Shown piece after piece: positions 10,101 to 17,891 of a stretch of 64,000 bases of DNA. Numbering within the stretch: the first letter of the stretch is position 1; each line of letters starts with the position of its first letter. Source of the stretch: Siphonodentalium dalli (taxonomy: Eukaryota; Mollusca; Scaphopoda; Gadilida; Siphonodentaliidae); NCBI GenBank assembly GCA_032622095.1, contig CP136062.1, positions 196,487,887 to 196,551,886 of the forward strand, in the 5' to 3' direction. Both the position numbers and the translations under genes were made by a program. A model generated the notes under the pieces. It was not told where the DNA came from. It saw nothing but the letters and a program-made list of their open reading frames with translations, and did no database searches.

Positions 10101-11127
10101 AGTAGATGTGTACACATTTGCTCTCCGAACACATTTCTGCAGGTTCAAATAGAAATCCAGCGCCAGCAAATTCATTGTGAATTTTCACAACATATTCTGG
10201 ATACAATATTTCTTGAATCTTGTGGAACTCATTGATACTGCAAACTGTATCGTGTGGAATGCCAGCACGGTTGAGTAGATTTTTTGCGGCATCTGTTTGT
10301 GCTGTGTATATTGATTGTCTTATTCTTTTCCATTTCTTTGACCAGCACGCAGATCCATCACTATCTGCCTTACACATTCCGACGACAATAGATCTTGCCA
10401 TACACATAACATCATCAGCATTTTCAATCCGGACAATACTTCTTTTTACTTTTGTCAGCTTGTTCTTGTCTGCAAATGGTCCATAATGTAGTGAGTGTCG
10501 TGTACCACCTTCCGGAATATCTGTAACGAAGATTTCGAAATTGAGTGCACCGTCATGAATTGTAAAGTCTGCATTTGATTGAACTACATTTTGAATATTA
10601 TCCATGAGTGTCCCACCATTCAATTCACTGGCTTTTGTGAATGGAATGAAAATGCTCAAATCAAGTCCTGGATGATTTATCGTAACTCTGATTCTTGTCT
10701 TCTCATTTGCTGAACATTTCTGTTTCAATTCTTCTGTCAACTTCTCAAATATCTCTGGAATGTTCTCGATTGGATCTGTAAATTTCTCGAATTTCACACC
10801 AAATTGTCGTGCTGCTGATTTAAATTTTCTGGAAAATTTCTCCGAGTTCAGCTCCAATTTGAAATATTTTGTTGGATTGAACACAACACGCTCTCTAGCC
10901 AGACTTCTCTTTCTCTTCCCACCAATTTCTCTATTCTGTCTTCGACCGCGTCCAATCTGCCCATCACTAGAACTTTCTTCACTTTCTGCCCCATCAGTTT
11001 CCATATCACTCTCTCCAATAACTGCAGGCCTTGGTCTTTTTCTAACAATATCTTCTTCGCTGGTGGCGTCGTCTGAAAGAGGTCTTTTAATTCTCTTAAA
11101 CATTTTTGTCTTGAGTTTTGTCAGCAA
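7139..11127 (-). pseudogene. POLB: Protein-primed family B DNA polymerase, multiple nonsense codons
   Basis: This is the Polinton DNA polymerase, about 1,329 codons. The N-terminus is basic/acidic with NLS-like KRIKRP and KRPRP. Cys/His-rich fingers lie at about residues 370-480 (CELCDIGFKSRGDHRC, CRTCRRSF, CNNCDEEI, CKHCKEI). Exonuclease motifs are FFDFECRQ (~488), AHNAQGYDAQF (~560) and YCKSDVDIL (~690). Polymerase motif A is DVCSLYSYCNKY (~917, with Ser where Pro is usual), motif B KIMINCIWGKNAQ (~1095) and motif C YFDTDS (~1190). The protein ends in PYGW before TGA at 7139-7141. In-frame stops are TAA 9121, TAA 8638, TAA ~8576, TAG 8191, TAA 7802 and TAG 7202. One frameshift lies at ~8115. 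Catalytic acidic residues are preserved but the reading frame is not. Confidence 0.9.
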
Positions 11128-11388
11128 AAAATATTGCGACTGGCTTCTTCGGAGTTGAAGTGTAAAGTGTAGAATTACACCTGTTTTTATAGCATTCGAT
11201 GCTATAAAAGCAGGTGTAATTCTACACTTTACACTTCAACTCCGAAGAAGCCAGTCGCAATATTTTTTGCTGACAAAACTCAAGACAAAAATGTTTAAGA
11301 GAATTAAAAGACCTGTTTCAGACGACGCCACCAGCGAAGAAGATATTGTTAGAAAAAGACCAAGGCCTGCAGTTATTGAAGAGAGCGA
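11006..11388. promoter_or_regulatory. Palindromic divergent promoter spanning both gene starts
   Basis: The sequence is an almost perfect inverted repeat centred on 11197, with arms of about 190 bp and no indels: the PolB ATG (11127) and the right-hand ATG (11267) are both exactly 70 bases from the centre. Each arm carries a TATA-like CTATAAAA box next to the centre, an identical 5' leader, and then about 37 shared codons of coding sequence with only a few substitutions. I read it as a bidirectional promoter produced by inverted duplication of the PolB 5' end, or by copying in the other direction. Confidence 0.8.
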
Positions 11389-11890
11389 TATTGAGCTACA
11401 TAAAGAAGATTCAAAAAAATCTACACAACCACAGACTAGAAAAATTCAAGATAATCTTGTCGAATTGAGACAGATCTCTACCGATTTGTTTAAACTTTGT
11501 AACAAAATGCAATGGCAAGAGAAACAAGAGAAAAACAAAGCTGATAAAAATTGGAAACCGCCATATGGTTACTGTTACAAATGCGGCCAAGACACCCATT
11601 GGTCCTTCCATTGTAAAGTAGATTTCGGCAACAAAAAAAATGTGAAAACTATACAAAAGTCTACAAGCAGTAACAATACAAGAACAAATGCAGATATCAA
11701 AACTGAAGAGATGTCTACAACATCAGATTTTTCCAAACAAGACCGACCTGTTGATCCTACGAATGATTCACAGAACAAATCTGAAGATAAACATCCAGAA
11801 ATTGAAAATTCCAAGAAAACTTCCAAGAAAAAGAAGCTGAGACCATTCTACATTCCAAAAACAGATAAACGAATCGACACAAACAATTGA
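11267..11890 (+). CDS. CCHC zinc-knuckle protein sharing PolB N-terminus
   Basis: This intact 207-residue protein is transcribed divergently from PolB. Residues 1-37 are nearly identical to the PolB N-terminus (L17V is the only change I see there; the next change is at residue 38), including the NLS-like KRIKRP and KRPRP clusters, because the coding sequence lies in the palindrome arm. From about residue 42 the sequence is unrelated to PolB: a helical segment, then a CCHC zinc knuckle CYKCGQDTHWSFHC (Cys103, Cys106, His111, Cys116) of the retroviral nucleocapsid/CNBP type, then a long Ser/Thr/Lys-rich disordered tail. A nucleic-acid-binding nuclear protein is inferred. AATAAA at 11906-11911 supplies a poly(A) signal. 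The family is unknown to me. Confidence 0.7.
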   Translation: MLTKLKTKMFKRIKRPVSDDATSEEDIVRKRPRPAVIEESDIELHKEDSKKSTQPQTRKIQDNLVELRQISTDLFKLCNKMQWQEKQEKNKADKNWKPPYGYCYKCGQDTHWSFHCKVDFGNKKNVKTIQKSTSSNNTRTNADIKTEEMSTTSDFSKQDRPVDPTNDSQNKSEDKHPEIENSKKTSKKKKLRPFYIPKTDKRIDTNN

Positions 11891-11905
11891 AAATTATGTT
11901 GTGTG

Positions 11906-11911
11906 AATAAA
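11906..11911 (+). terminator. Poly(A) signal of the zinc-knuckle gene
   Basis: AATAAA lies 15 nt after the stop codon at 11890. It sits in a roughly 105-bp block (11896-12000) that is repeated at about 13389-13500, where a second AATAAA occurs at 13399-13404. Both copies also carry a histone-type stem-loop for the minus-strand gene that converges on them. Confidence 0.55.
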
Positions 11912-11978
11912 TTATGAATTGAACAATAGTGTTTTGTTTTTTCAGCTATGAAAGAGTAACCTTTTGGGAAATGTGGGT

Positions 11979-11994
11979 GGCCCTGAAAAGGGCC
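11979..11994 (-). terminator. Histone-type 3' stem-loop (gene 12014-12367)
   Basis: On the minus strand this reads GGCCCTTTTCAGGGCC, a 6-bp stem with a TTTC loop, matching the metazoan replication-dependent histone mRNA stem-loop. It is preceded by an A-rich GAAAAC and followed by ACCCACA, both canonical flanks. It lies 19 nt after the stop codon of the minus-strand gene. Further downstream AAAAGGTTACTCTTTC could act as a histone downstream element; that part is weaker. Confidence 0.8.
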
Positions 11995-12013
11995 GTTTTC
12001 TCTTTTCCAGGAT

Positions 12014-12367
12014 TCATAAGAATTCTGACAAATCAGGATATATCCCGTTGGGATTAATTGTCACAGACCAAATAGGATTTGATCTGTGCGCCGCACCAGC
12101 CTGAGCAAAGCTGTCAATCGCTGCATTGCACAGATCTTTCTTCTTGATCTGTGACAAGATCTCCACGAGATCAAGATTGCTTGATTCTTGAACATCACAT
12201 ACTTTAGGCAATGGTCGTCGGCGAGCCAAAAAATCTCTTATCATCTGCTTCTGAACCCTACTTTGTTTAGGAGAATCCTGCCATTTCCTATATCTTCTTA
12301 TTTCCGTCTCCTCTGACGAATCTCTCTTCCTCCGCAACTTCTTGAGAAATTTCTTTAAAGACGGCAT
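12014..12367 (-). CDS. Small basic accessory protein, histone-type 3' end (L1)
   Basis: This intact 117-residue protein starts MPSLKKFLKKLRRKRDSSEE, a basic amphipathic helix followed by further Arg/Lys-rich segments (RRYRKWQDSPKQ, DFLARRRPLP). The C-terminal half is more globular (DLVEILSQIKKKDLCNAAIDSF, NPIWSVTINPNGIYPDLSEFL). I do not recognise the family, and it is not a core histone by sequence. The gene is transcribed leftward from a mirrored promoter region and ends just before a histone-type stem-loop, so its mRNA is predicted to be non-polyadenylated and S-phase-linked. Confidence 0.6.
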   Translation of the reverse strand: MPSLKKFLKKLRRKRDSSEETEIRRYRKWQDSPKQSRVQKQMIRDFLARRRPLPKVCDVQESSNLDLVEILSQIKKKDLCNAAIDSFAQAGAAHRSNPIWSVTINPNGIYPDLSEFL

Positions 12368-12980
12368 AATGAATGAAGTTCACTGAAAAAGTGAAAATAT
12401 TTGTATACATTTGACACGGGCGACAATGAAATCACATGTCGCATTGGCGTTAAAATTGACAAATATTTCCTGACGTTGTGTTTTTTCAGAGACGGATCAG
12501 CATGCATATTTTTCTTGATCATTATTGCATAGCGATCAAACAAATGTTTTTAATTTCGTTAGATCATTATCTATTATTTGGTACACATGATTGATATATT
12601 TATTACCTCGTTAGGAAAATATGGAATGTTTTTCTAGTTTTTGTTTTTGGAATTGTACATATTTTATACATAAAAACTGAACACAAGAAACATACTGAAC
12701 ATTTTTCTTGATCATTGCATTTGATAACTTTACTTGGTCATCGTTTATGAACGAAGATGAATTCATATGTTAAAACATCTTAATTAATTGTATATACTAT
12801 CATGAATTTAATCTATAACATATCGAAATGGTGAAACTAACAGATAATGCACTGAAAAGAAACACAACGTCAGGAAACATTTGTCATTTTTAACGTCAAA
12901 GTATTATGTGCTTTCTCTACCGCCCGCGCAATCGTGATACAAGTTCAAGACGGATCTTCAGACTTATTCTGCATTCAAAG
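12368..12980. promoter_or_regulatory. Divergent promoter region 1 with mirrored arms
   Basis: This 0.6 kb AT-rich interval separates two divergent genes. About 75 bp near the left end (12405-12495) reappears inverted near the right end (about 12850-12930), including the block CTGACGTTGTGTTTYTTTTCAG and GCGTTAAAA-TTGACAAATATTT-like sequence. A TATA-like TATACAAATATTTT lies on the minus side, 5' of the gene at 12367. Nearly the whole interval is repeated at 14038-14905. The mirrored arms suggest each gene has its own copy of the same proximal promoter. Confidence 0.6.
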
Positions 12981-13199
12981 ATGACTGCAATACCTGAACC
13001 CTTGATGGCGATACTGAGAGGAACTATGGGGATAACACCGCAGATAATGTGGGGCAGGTACGCAAGAGAAGTGACCGACCGTTCAAAGCTGATCATGCAA
13101 AAAAGAACAGCAACCATACCAACAGAGTCTAGCTGTCCTATTTTATCTGAGGCGGGGCAACAAAAGCAAAATTCTCACTCTGAGAAAATTGGGGAGTGA
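12981..13199 (+). CDS. Short accessory protein, histone-type 3' end (R1)
   Basis: This 72-residue frame starts at the ATG at 12981. An upstream Met-like codon at 12906 would add 25 residues, but the ATG at 12981 sits in the same sequence context (GCATTCAAAG before ATGACTGC) as the start of the paralogous-position gene at 14906. The product is MTAIPEPLMAILRGTMGITPQ, then a basic stretch (GRYAREVTDRSKLIMQKR) and a polar tail. It has no recognised domain and may be truncated relative to its partner. Two stem-loops follow the stop at 21 and 48 nt. Confidence 0.45.
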   Translation: MTAIPEPLMAILRGTMGITPQIMWGRYAREVTDRSKLIMQKRTATIPTESSCPILSEAGQQKQNSHSEKIGE

Positions 13200-13219
13200 A
13201 TTTTTATGTCGTACAAAAC

Positions 13220-13235
13220 GGCCCTTTTCAGGGCC
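13220..13235 (+). terminator. Histone-type 3' stem-loop (gene 12981-13199)
   Basis: GGCCCTTTTCAGGGCC occurs in sense orientation 20 nt after the stop, preceded by ACAAAAC and followed by AAAAC. A purine-rich CAAAAAGAAAAAC about 40 nt downstream could serve as the histone downstream element. Confidence 0.75.
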
Positions 13236-13246
13236 AAAACAAAAAC

Positions 13247-13262
13247 GGTTCTTTTCAGGACC
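13247..13262 (+). terminator. Second, diverged histone-type stem-loop
   Basis: GGTTCTTTTCAGGACC forms the same 6-bp stem with one G-U pair and the same TTTC loop, again preceded by AAAAAC and followed by AACC. It is a tandem duplicate of the loop at 13220-13235 and may be a backup processing site. Confidence 0.6.
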
Positions 13263-13472
13263 AACCAATTTTTTCAAAAAGAAAAACTTTTAGCATTGCT
13301 TAAGAACTAATAATGTTCATTGTACCCTATGTTTCGTTTTGAAAAAATCACGCCACGAATAATTTAAAACAAAATATACTTGCAAATATTTGTTGTTGAA
13401 TAAATTATGAAATGAACAATCGTGTTTTGTTTTTTTCAGCTATGAAAGAGTAACCTTTTGGGAAATGTGTGT
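13263..13472. other. Intergenic block between convergent genes
   Basis: No gene is seen here. The right part (from about 13389) is a copy of 11896-12000, including AATAAA (13399-13404) on the plus strand and the sequence downstream of the minus-strand stem-loop. The rest is AT-rich and unassigned. Confidence 0.5.
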
Positions 13473-13488
13473 GGCCCTGAAAAGGGCC
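13473..13488 (-). terminator. Histone-type 3' stem-loop (gene 13511-13999)
   Basis: The minus strand reads GGCCCTTTTCAGGGCC, followed by ACACACA, 22 nt after the stop codon at 13511. The block is homologous to that at 11979-11994, with one change in the ACCCA flank. Confidence 0.78.
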
Positions 13489-13510
13489 GTTTTAAATTTA
13501 TCATCTGACT

Positions 13511-13999
13511 TTAACACCGTTTTGTGTTTTTCTTGTATCTTGACATATCTTTCCCATGAGAACCGAGAGCTTTTGCGAATTCATCACAATTCTCTGTATC
13601 TCTAGATTCTTTACAAGGAAGATGAAATCTGACTTTTGTCTCAGTAGAAGCCTTCATAATACTCTTAGGTTGATTTTCTTTCGTCGCCGATGATTTTGCT
13701 TTTTTGATCTGTTTCTGCTCTTTCGATCTCTGAACATCATGAACCCTGATTGGGATATCTATCTGTTCTGCAACGAAACGAAGATTCACTTTCACTTCTT
13801 GATGCGTTACTTGCGTTTTCACGTCAATATCCCTGCGAAGACATCTCAGTTCATCTAAAATCGCTTTTAAAATGAGTGTATCACCACCTATAGTCATTGT
13901 CGTATTAGCTTGGACTGTTGACTGTGGCGCAGCATATGTATTCTGTGCAACAGGACTACTGTATATCTCACTCTGAAGAAATTCTGTTAACGGATCCAT
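13511..13999 (-). CDS. Accessory protein, histone-type 3' end (L2)
   Basis: This intact 162-residue protein starts MDPLTEFLQSEIYSSPVAQN at 13999; the frame is open 11 codons further, to 14032. Residues 20-45 are Ala/Gln/Thr-rich. A helical region ILKAILDELRCLRRDIDVKTQ with heptad-like spacing follows (possible coiled coil). The C-terminal half is Lys/Ser-rich (SKEQKQIKKAKSS) with KSIMKASTETKVRFHLP. I do not recognise the family. It mirrors L1 in strand, promoter type and stem-loop distance but shows no clear sequence relation to it. Confidence 0.6.
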   Translation of the reverse strand: MDPLTEFLQSEIYSSPVAQNTYAAPQSTVQANTTMTIGGDTLILKAILDELRCLRRDIDVKTQVTHQEVKVNLRFVAEQIDIPIRVHDVQRSKEQKQIKKAKSSATKENQPKSIMKASTETKVRFHLPCKESRDTENCDEFAKALGSHGKDMSRYKKNTKRC

Positions 14000-14905
14000 C
14001 TCTTGATAGCAATGCAATGTAAGGTTGATCAAATTCCAAAATATTTGTATACATTTGACACGGGCGACAATGAAATCACATGTCGCGTTGGCGTTAAAAT
14101 TGACAAATATTTCCTGCCGTTGTGTTTTTTCAGAGACGGATCAACATGCATATTTTTCTTGGTCATTATTGCATAGCGATCAAACAAATGTTTTTAATTT
14201 CGTTAGATCATTATCTATTATTTGGTACACATGATTGATATATTTATTACCTCGTTAGGAAAATATGGAATGTTTTTCTAGTTTTTGTTTTTGGAATTGT
14301 ACATAGTTTATACATAAAACTGAACACAAGATTGTTACACGGGCGTCAATGAAAACACAACGCATTGAACTTAAAAATTGACAAGTATTTCCTCAAGTTG
14401 TGTTTTTTCAGAGACGGATCAACATGCATATTTTTCTTGATCATTATTGTATAGCGATCAAACAAATGTTTTTAATTTCGTTAGATCATTATCTATTATT
14501 TGTTACACATGATTTGATATATTTGTTACCTCGTTAGGAAAATATGGAATGTTTTTCTAGTTTTTGTTTTTGGAATTGTACATATTTTATACATAAAAAC
14601 TGAACACAAGAAACATACTGAACATTTTTCTTGATCATTGCATTTGATAACTTTACTTGGTCATCGTTTATGAACGAAGATGAATTCATATATTAAAACA
14701 TCTTAATTAATTACATATACTATCATGAATTTAATCTATAACATATCGAAATGGTGAAACTAACAGATAATGCACTGAAAAGAAACACAACGTCAGGAAA
14801 CATTTGTCATTTTTAACGTCAAAGCATTATGTGCTTTCTCTACCGCCCGCACAATCGTGATATATGTTCAAGCACGGCAGCGAACAATTTATTCTGCATT
14901 CAAAG
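14000..14905. promoter_or_regulatory. Divergent promoter region 2 (duplicated copy)
   Basis: This region is a second version of the interval at 12368-12980. The first ~290 bp (14038-14330) and the following ~540 bp (14331-14870) are both copies of it, so the left part of the unit is present twice. The mirrored arm next to the right-hand gene (about 14775-14850) matches the arm at 12850-12930. Identity between copies is high, pointing to recent duplication of the promoter with its gene pair. Confidence 0.6.
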
Positions 14906-15370
14906 ATGACTGCTGTAAACATAACCGATCTTGACGAGATAATGGCCTGTGGGGTATAATGTAAAGCAGTGTACGGCGAAGAAATATCGCTATTTTGGAG
15001 GGCACTCAGCATTGGGATTTACGGGACGACCGATGGATGGATGGTTCTGAGAGATGCGGTCGTTGACCTGTACTACACAGAGAGGGACGAACTTGGTGCG
15101 TCGACACAAGACTTACGACACTCACCACTTTTGGCCGAATCAAGATTGATGGTTGAATTAGCGGCGACTGTTATACAGCGACCTATCGTCATGTTTGATG
15201 CTACCAAAGGCGGCTACAAATCAACACCAAGATTCAAGTCATCAATACCTCTAGTGTGGATCCCCCACGTTTGCCACGAGCATTATTGTGAATGCGAAAT
15301 ATGGATGAGGAGAGGAGACAAATCAATTGAAGTTTTGGCGAACAAAGAAGTTCAATGTGGCGGATTCTAA
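14906..15370 (+). pseudogene. OTU-like (vertnin-type) domain protein with early in-frame TAA (R2)
   Basis: From the ATG at 14906 the frame reads 17 codons, meets TAA at 14957-14959, and then stays open in the same frame to 15370. The segment EEISLFWRALSIGIYGTTDGWMVLRDAVVDLYY resembles the start of OTU-fold domains (consensus DGNCLFRAL...), and MVELAATVIQRPIVMFDA resembles the next OTU strands. The nucleophile Cys position is Ser, and the DG before it is lost, so deubiquitinase activity is unlikely. The family assignment is tentative. The start context matches the gene at 12981, and the stop is 19 nt before a histone-type stem-loop. A downstream GTG (14969) could start a shorter product. Confidence 0.5.
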
Positions 15371-15389
15371 ACTATAACAAAAATAAAAC

Positions 15390-15405
15390 GGCCCTTTTCA
15401 GGGCC
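15390..15405 (+). terminator. Histone-type 3' stem-loop (gene 14906-15370)
   Basis: GGCCCTTTTCAGGGCC lies 19 nt after the stop, with AAAAC before it and ACCAACT after it. A purine-rich GAAAAGATACTC follows at about 15417, in the place where a histone downstream element pairs with U7 snRNA. Confidence 0.8.
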
Positions 15406-15546
15406 ACCAACTGATCGAAAAGATACTCTTGATAGCTAATTGATATTTTCCAAAGTGAGATTTTCCTTTTGAAAAAAATAATTCTAAGTCCATTTTCATT
15501 TTTTCGATCAGAAATGTCACATCAATGTCAGGAACATCTATCCGCA

Positions 15547-15855
15547 GGGGGAAACTATGGCCCAGTACCCCCCAGTGGGGGACACTATGGCCCAGTACCC
15601 CCCAGTGGGGGACACTATGGCCCAGTACCCCCCAGTGGGGGACACTATGGCCCAGTACCCCCCAGTGGGGGACACTATGGCCCAGAACCCCCCAGACATG
15701 GACACTATGGCCCAGTGGGCCATAGTGTCCATGTCTGGGGGGTACTGGGCCATAGTGTCCCCCACTGGGAGTACTGGGCCATAGTGTCCCCCACTGGGGG
15801 GTACTGGGCCATAGTGTCCCCCACTGGGGGGTACTGGGCCATAGTGTCCCCCATT
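15547..15855. repeat. Palindromic 30-bp minisatellite
   Basis: About 5.5 units of a 30-bp repeat (unit contains GACACTATGGCCCAGTA then a C6 run) lie in forward orientation up to 15714. About 4.7 units follow in reverse orientation, with the centre at 15715. The central 33 bp is a perfect palindrome. The array would fold into a long hairpin. It reads as a decapeptide repeat (HYGPVPPSGG) in one frame, but all frames are open because the period is a multiple of three. Confidence 0.85.
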
Positions 15856-15860
15856 ACTGC

Positions 15861-16060
15861 TAATGTGCTCATCTCAGACATTATCACCCTCATACGAGTC
15901 ATAGCATACCCGTTATTTAGTAAATATTAACTAAATAACGGGTATGCTAGGAGAATGATATTTCGTCAAAGGAGCACAATAAGCCTTTTTGACAGCCATC
16001 ATGGATGTTAATGTGCTCATCTCAGACATTATCACCCTCCTAGCATACCCGTTATTTAGT
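15861..16060. repeat. Probable right terminus of the Polinton: triple AGCATACCCG motif
   Basis: The 19-bp motif AGCATACCCGTTATTTAGT occurs at 15903-15921 (+), inverted at 15930-15948 (a 46-bp palindrome with its partner), and again at 16042-16060 (+). A 31-bp direct repeat (start TAATGTGCTCATCTC) precedes copies one and three at 15861-15891 and 16009-16039. Polinton terminal repeats begin with AG, so this motif is a candidate for the element tip. The left end is outside the window, so this cannot be confirmed. Confidence 0.4.
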
Positions 16061-16799
16061 TATTATTCACTACCAAAATATCCTATCAATAATGGGTTAT
16101 TCAGTTATTGACGTTTAATTGGACGATAAATGACCGATAAACTAATACGGTGTTTATTGTATATAAAAATCCTCACCGTCCTCGTAAATAGTCTGTAAGA
16201 AGAAAAATTTTGTTGACTTTTTTCCTTGAGTCGACATCAGTCCACAACATCGTGCTTCATCGTCAAAAAAACTACGGAAACTGTCATTGTTCAGCATGGT
16301 GCATAACGTTAAATTTGATTGGCTATTAAATTGGGATATGTTAATCAAAAGGAAAAACCCATTAGCTATATTTAGCCTACGTATAGCTCTGATGATGACA
16401 GTTTTAGATTGTAATATTTTTGGATAAATATCTCAACAATTATCGTACCTTCACTTCTAATAAAGTGGCAACAACATATTAATGATAACATCAACCGAAG
16501 TAATAACTAACATGCGAAGAAACGTTTAAATATAACGGAATAGAAGTTTCCTGTAAAAAATAAATAAATTCGTTTCAGCGAATTCCTATGTTTATTACAA
16601 AGTATTTCAGTTTGTTATTTCCTCCGACGCCATTATCTTTCACCAAGACACAGCGAGACAGAGCAGGGAACTGTTTGGTTTGTTTATTTGCAGAATCTAA
16701 CTTCTTAGAATCCAGGGGCTATTATACGAGCAACCACGACTGACTTTATTCATTAAATGTCACGATACTGTCGATAGCAGGTTTGACCACGTTAAGCAT
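16061..16799. other. Unassigned sequence right of the Polinton
   Basis: This AT-rich stretch has no frame with coding character, repeat or inverted ends that I can support. It separates the inferred Polinton end from the dispersed repeat at 16800. Confidence 0.4.
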
Positions 16800-17420
16800 A
16801 TGTACAGCCCCAGTACCCCCCCCGCAACGAAGTTAGGAGGGGGGGTATACTGGAGTCAGCTCGTCCGTCGTACAGTCCGTCGTCCGTCCGTCCGTGGACA
16901 CAAATTTGTCCGGAGTTTTTCTCAGTCGTTTTTTGATCAATTTCCGTGAAACTTGGCACAGACATCAACCACCATGGGAACCTGTGCACCTGCGATTATG
17001 ACGTCTGTCCGACTTTTTTTGGTGGAGTTATCCCCCCTTTTTCGACTTAGATTTTTTTTTGCAACATGCCTAATTTTGTCTGAGCTTTTATTCCTACATT
17101 TTTAGGTCAATTTTTTTTTAACTTGGCACAGATATTTAGTACTATGGGAACCTCAGCTCCTGCAATTATGACGTCTGTCCGACATTTTTTGGTGGAGTTA
17201 TCCCCTTTTTTCGACTCAGAAATTTGTTTGCAACATGCCTAATTTTGTCCGAGCTTTTATTCCTACATTTTTAGGTCAATAGGTTTAAGATTAGGGTTAG
17301 GGTTGTGGACCTGCAATGGGAACTGTTATTTTATTATTTTAACTAAATGTTTACTGACATGTGAAACATAGTATTTTAAAAACGGGGTGTATCCTTAGTC
17401 CCATTGGGACAGTGAAAACT
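16800..17420. repeat. Dispersed repeat, 'ggggtatactggagtc' family
   Basis: It starts with CCCCCCGCAACGAAGTTAGG and GGGGGTATACTGGAGTC, then a TCCGTCCGTC-rich stretch, two copies of an ACTTGGCACAGA to GATTATGACGTCTGTC module, and ends CATTGGGACAGTGAAAAC. A second copy of the whole unit lies at 57545-58052, and a related unit begins at 47297. A short TTAGGG-like run at 17291 lies inside it. Confidence 0.7.
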
Positions 17421-17891
17421 CTAGTTGGATATGTTTTTCTACAGTGTCATTTACACACATAGACATCAAAACCGGCTTGTTGTCAATTTATTCAAGGTTA
17501 CACACCTCAGTGGCTGGACTAAAAATGATTACATGTATGTGGAAATACTTGTGAACTGCACTTGCCATTTTTACAAGATATCTATAACCCTTTCTTTACT
17601 AAATGGAATCTCCGAACTGGTTATAAAAGTATATACTGGAATGGTCAATTATTCATTTGGAGGGCTATTCTGGAAAAATTAAAAGATGACAAACAAACGA
17701 AAAGACAATAAAAGTGCAGAACAATTTCTATTTCTTTGTGGGGAAATGTTCAGATATTATGCTCGGTTGTTGAACTTATTATCTGAACAATTCCCAAGGG
17801 AATACTCATCAATGAGTATTTAGCATAGAAGAGTTAATAAAATATAGTACATCAAGAATCATTCCAATTGGTTTATTATTATGTTTTTCAG
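17421..17891. other. Intron-like sequence before the RRM exon
   Basis: No exon is recognised here. Bases about 17636-17710 resemble about 62670-62750, the sequence upstream of the second RRM exon, which suggests both exons and their flanking intron come from one duplication. The interval ends with a pyrimidine-rich tract and CAG acceptor at 17889-17891. Confidence 0.4.

Noticed and set aside
7139-11127. Alternative genetic code (TAA/TAG read as Gln)
   Set aside because: Intact neighbouring genes end normally at TAA/TAG, and the stop positions in relatives are not generally Gln; nonsense decay is simpler.
12014-12367. Captured histone gene, as explanation for the stem-loop
   Set aside because: The protein is basic but has no histone-fold motif; none of the four stem-loop genes resembles H1, H2A, H2B, H3 or H4.
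15469-15930. HYGPVPPSGG repeat protein
   Set aside because: The repeat is open in every frame on both strands and is palindromic; no independent coding evidence.
17291-17306. Interstitial telomere repeat
   Set aside because: Only about two TTAGGG units inside a dispersed repeat.
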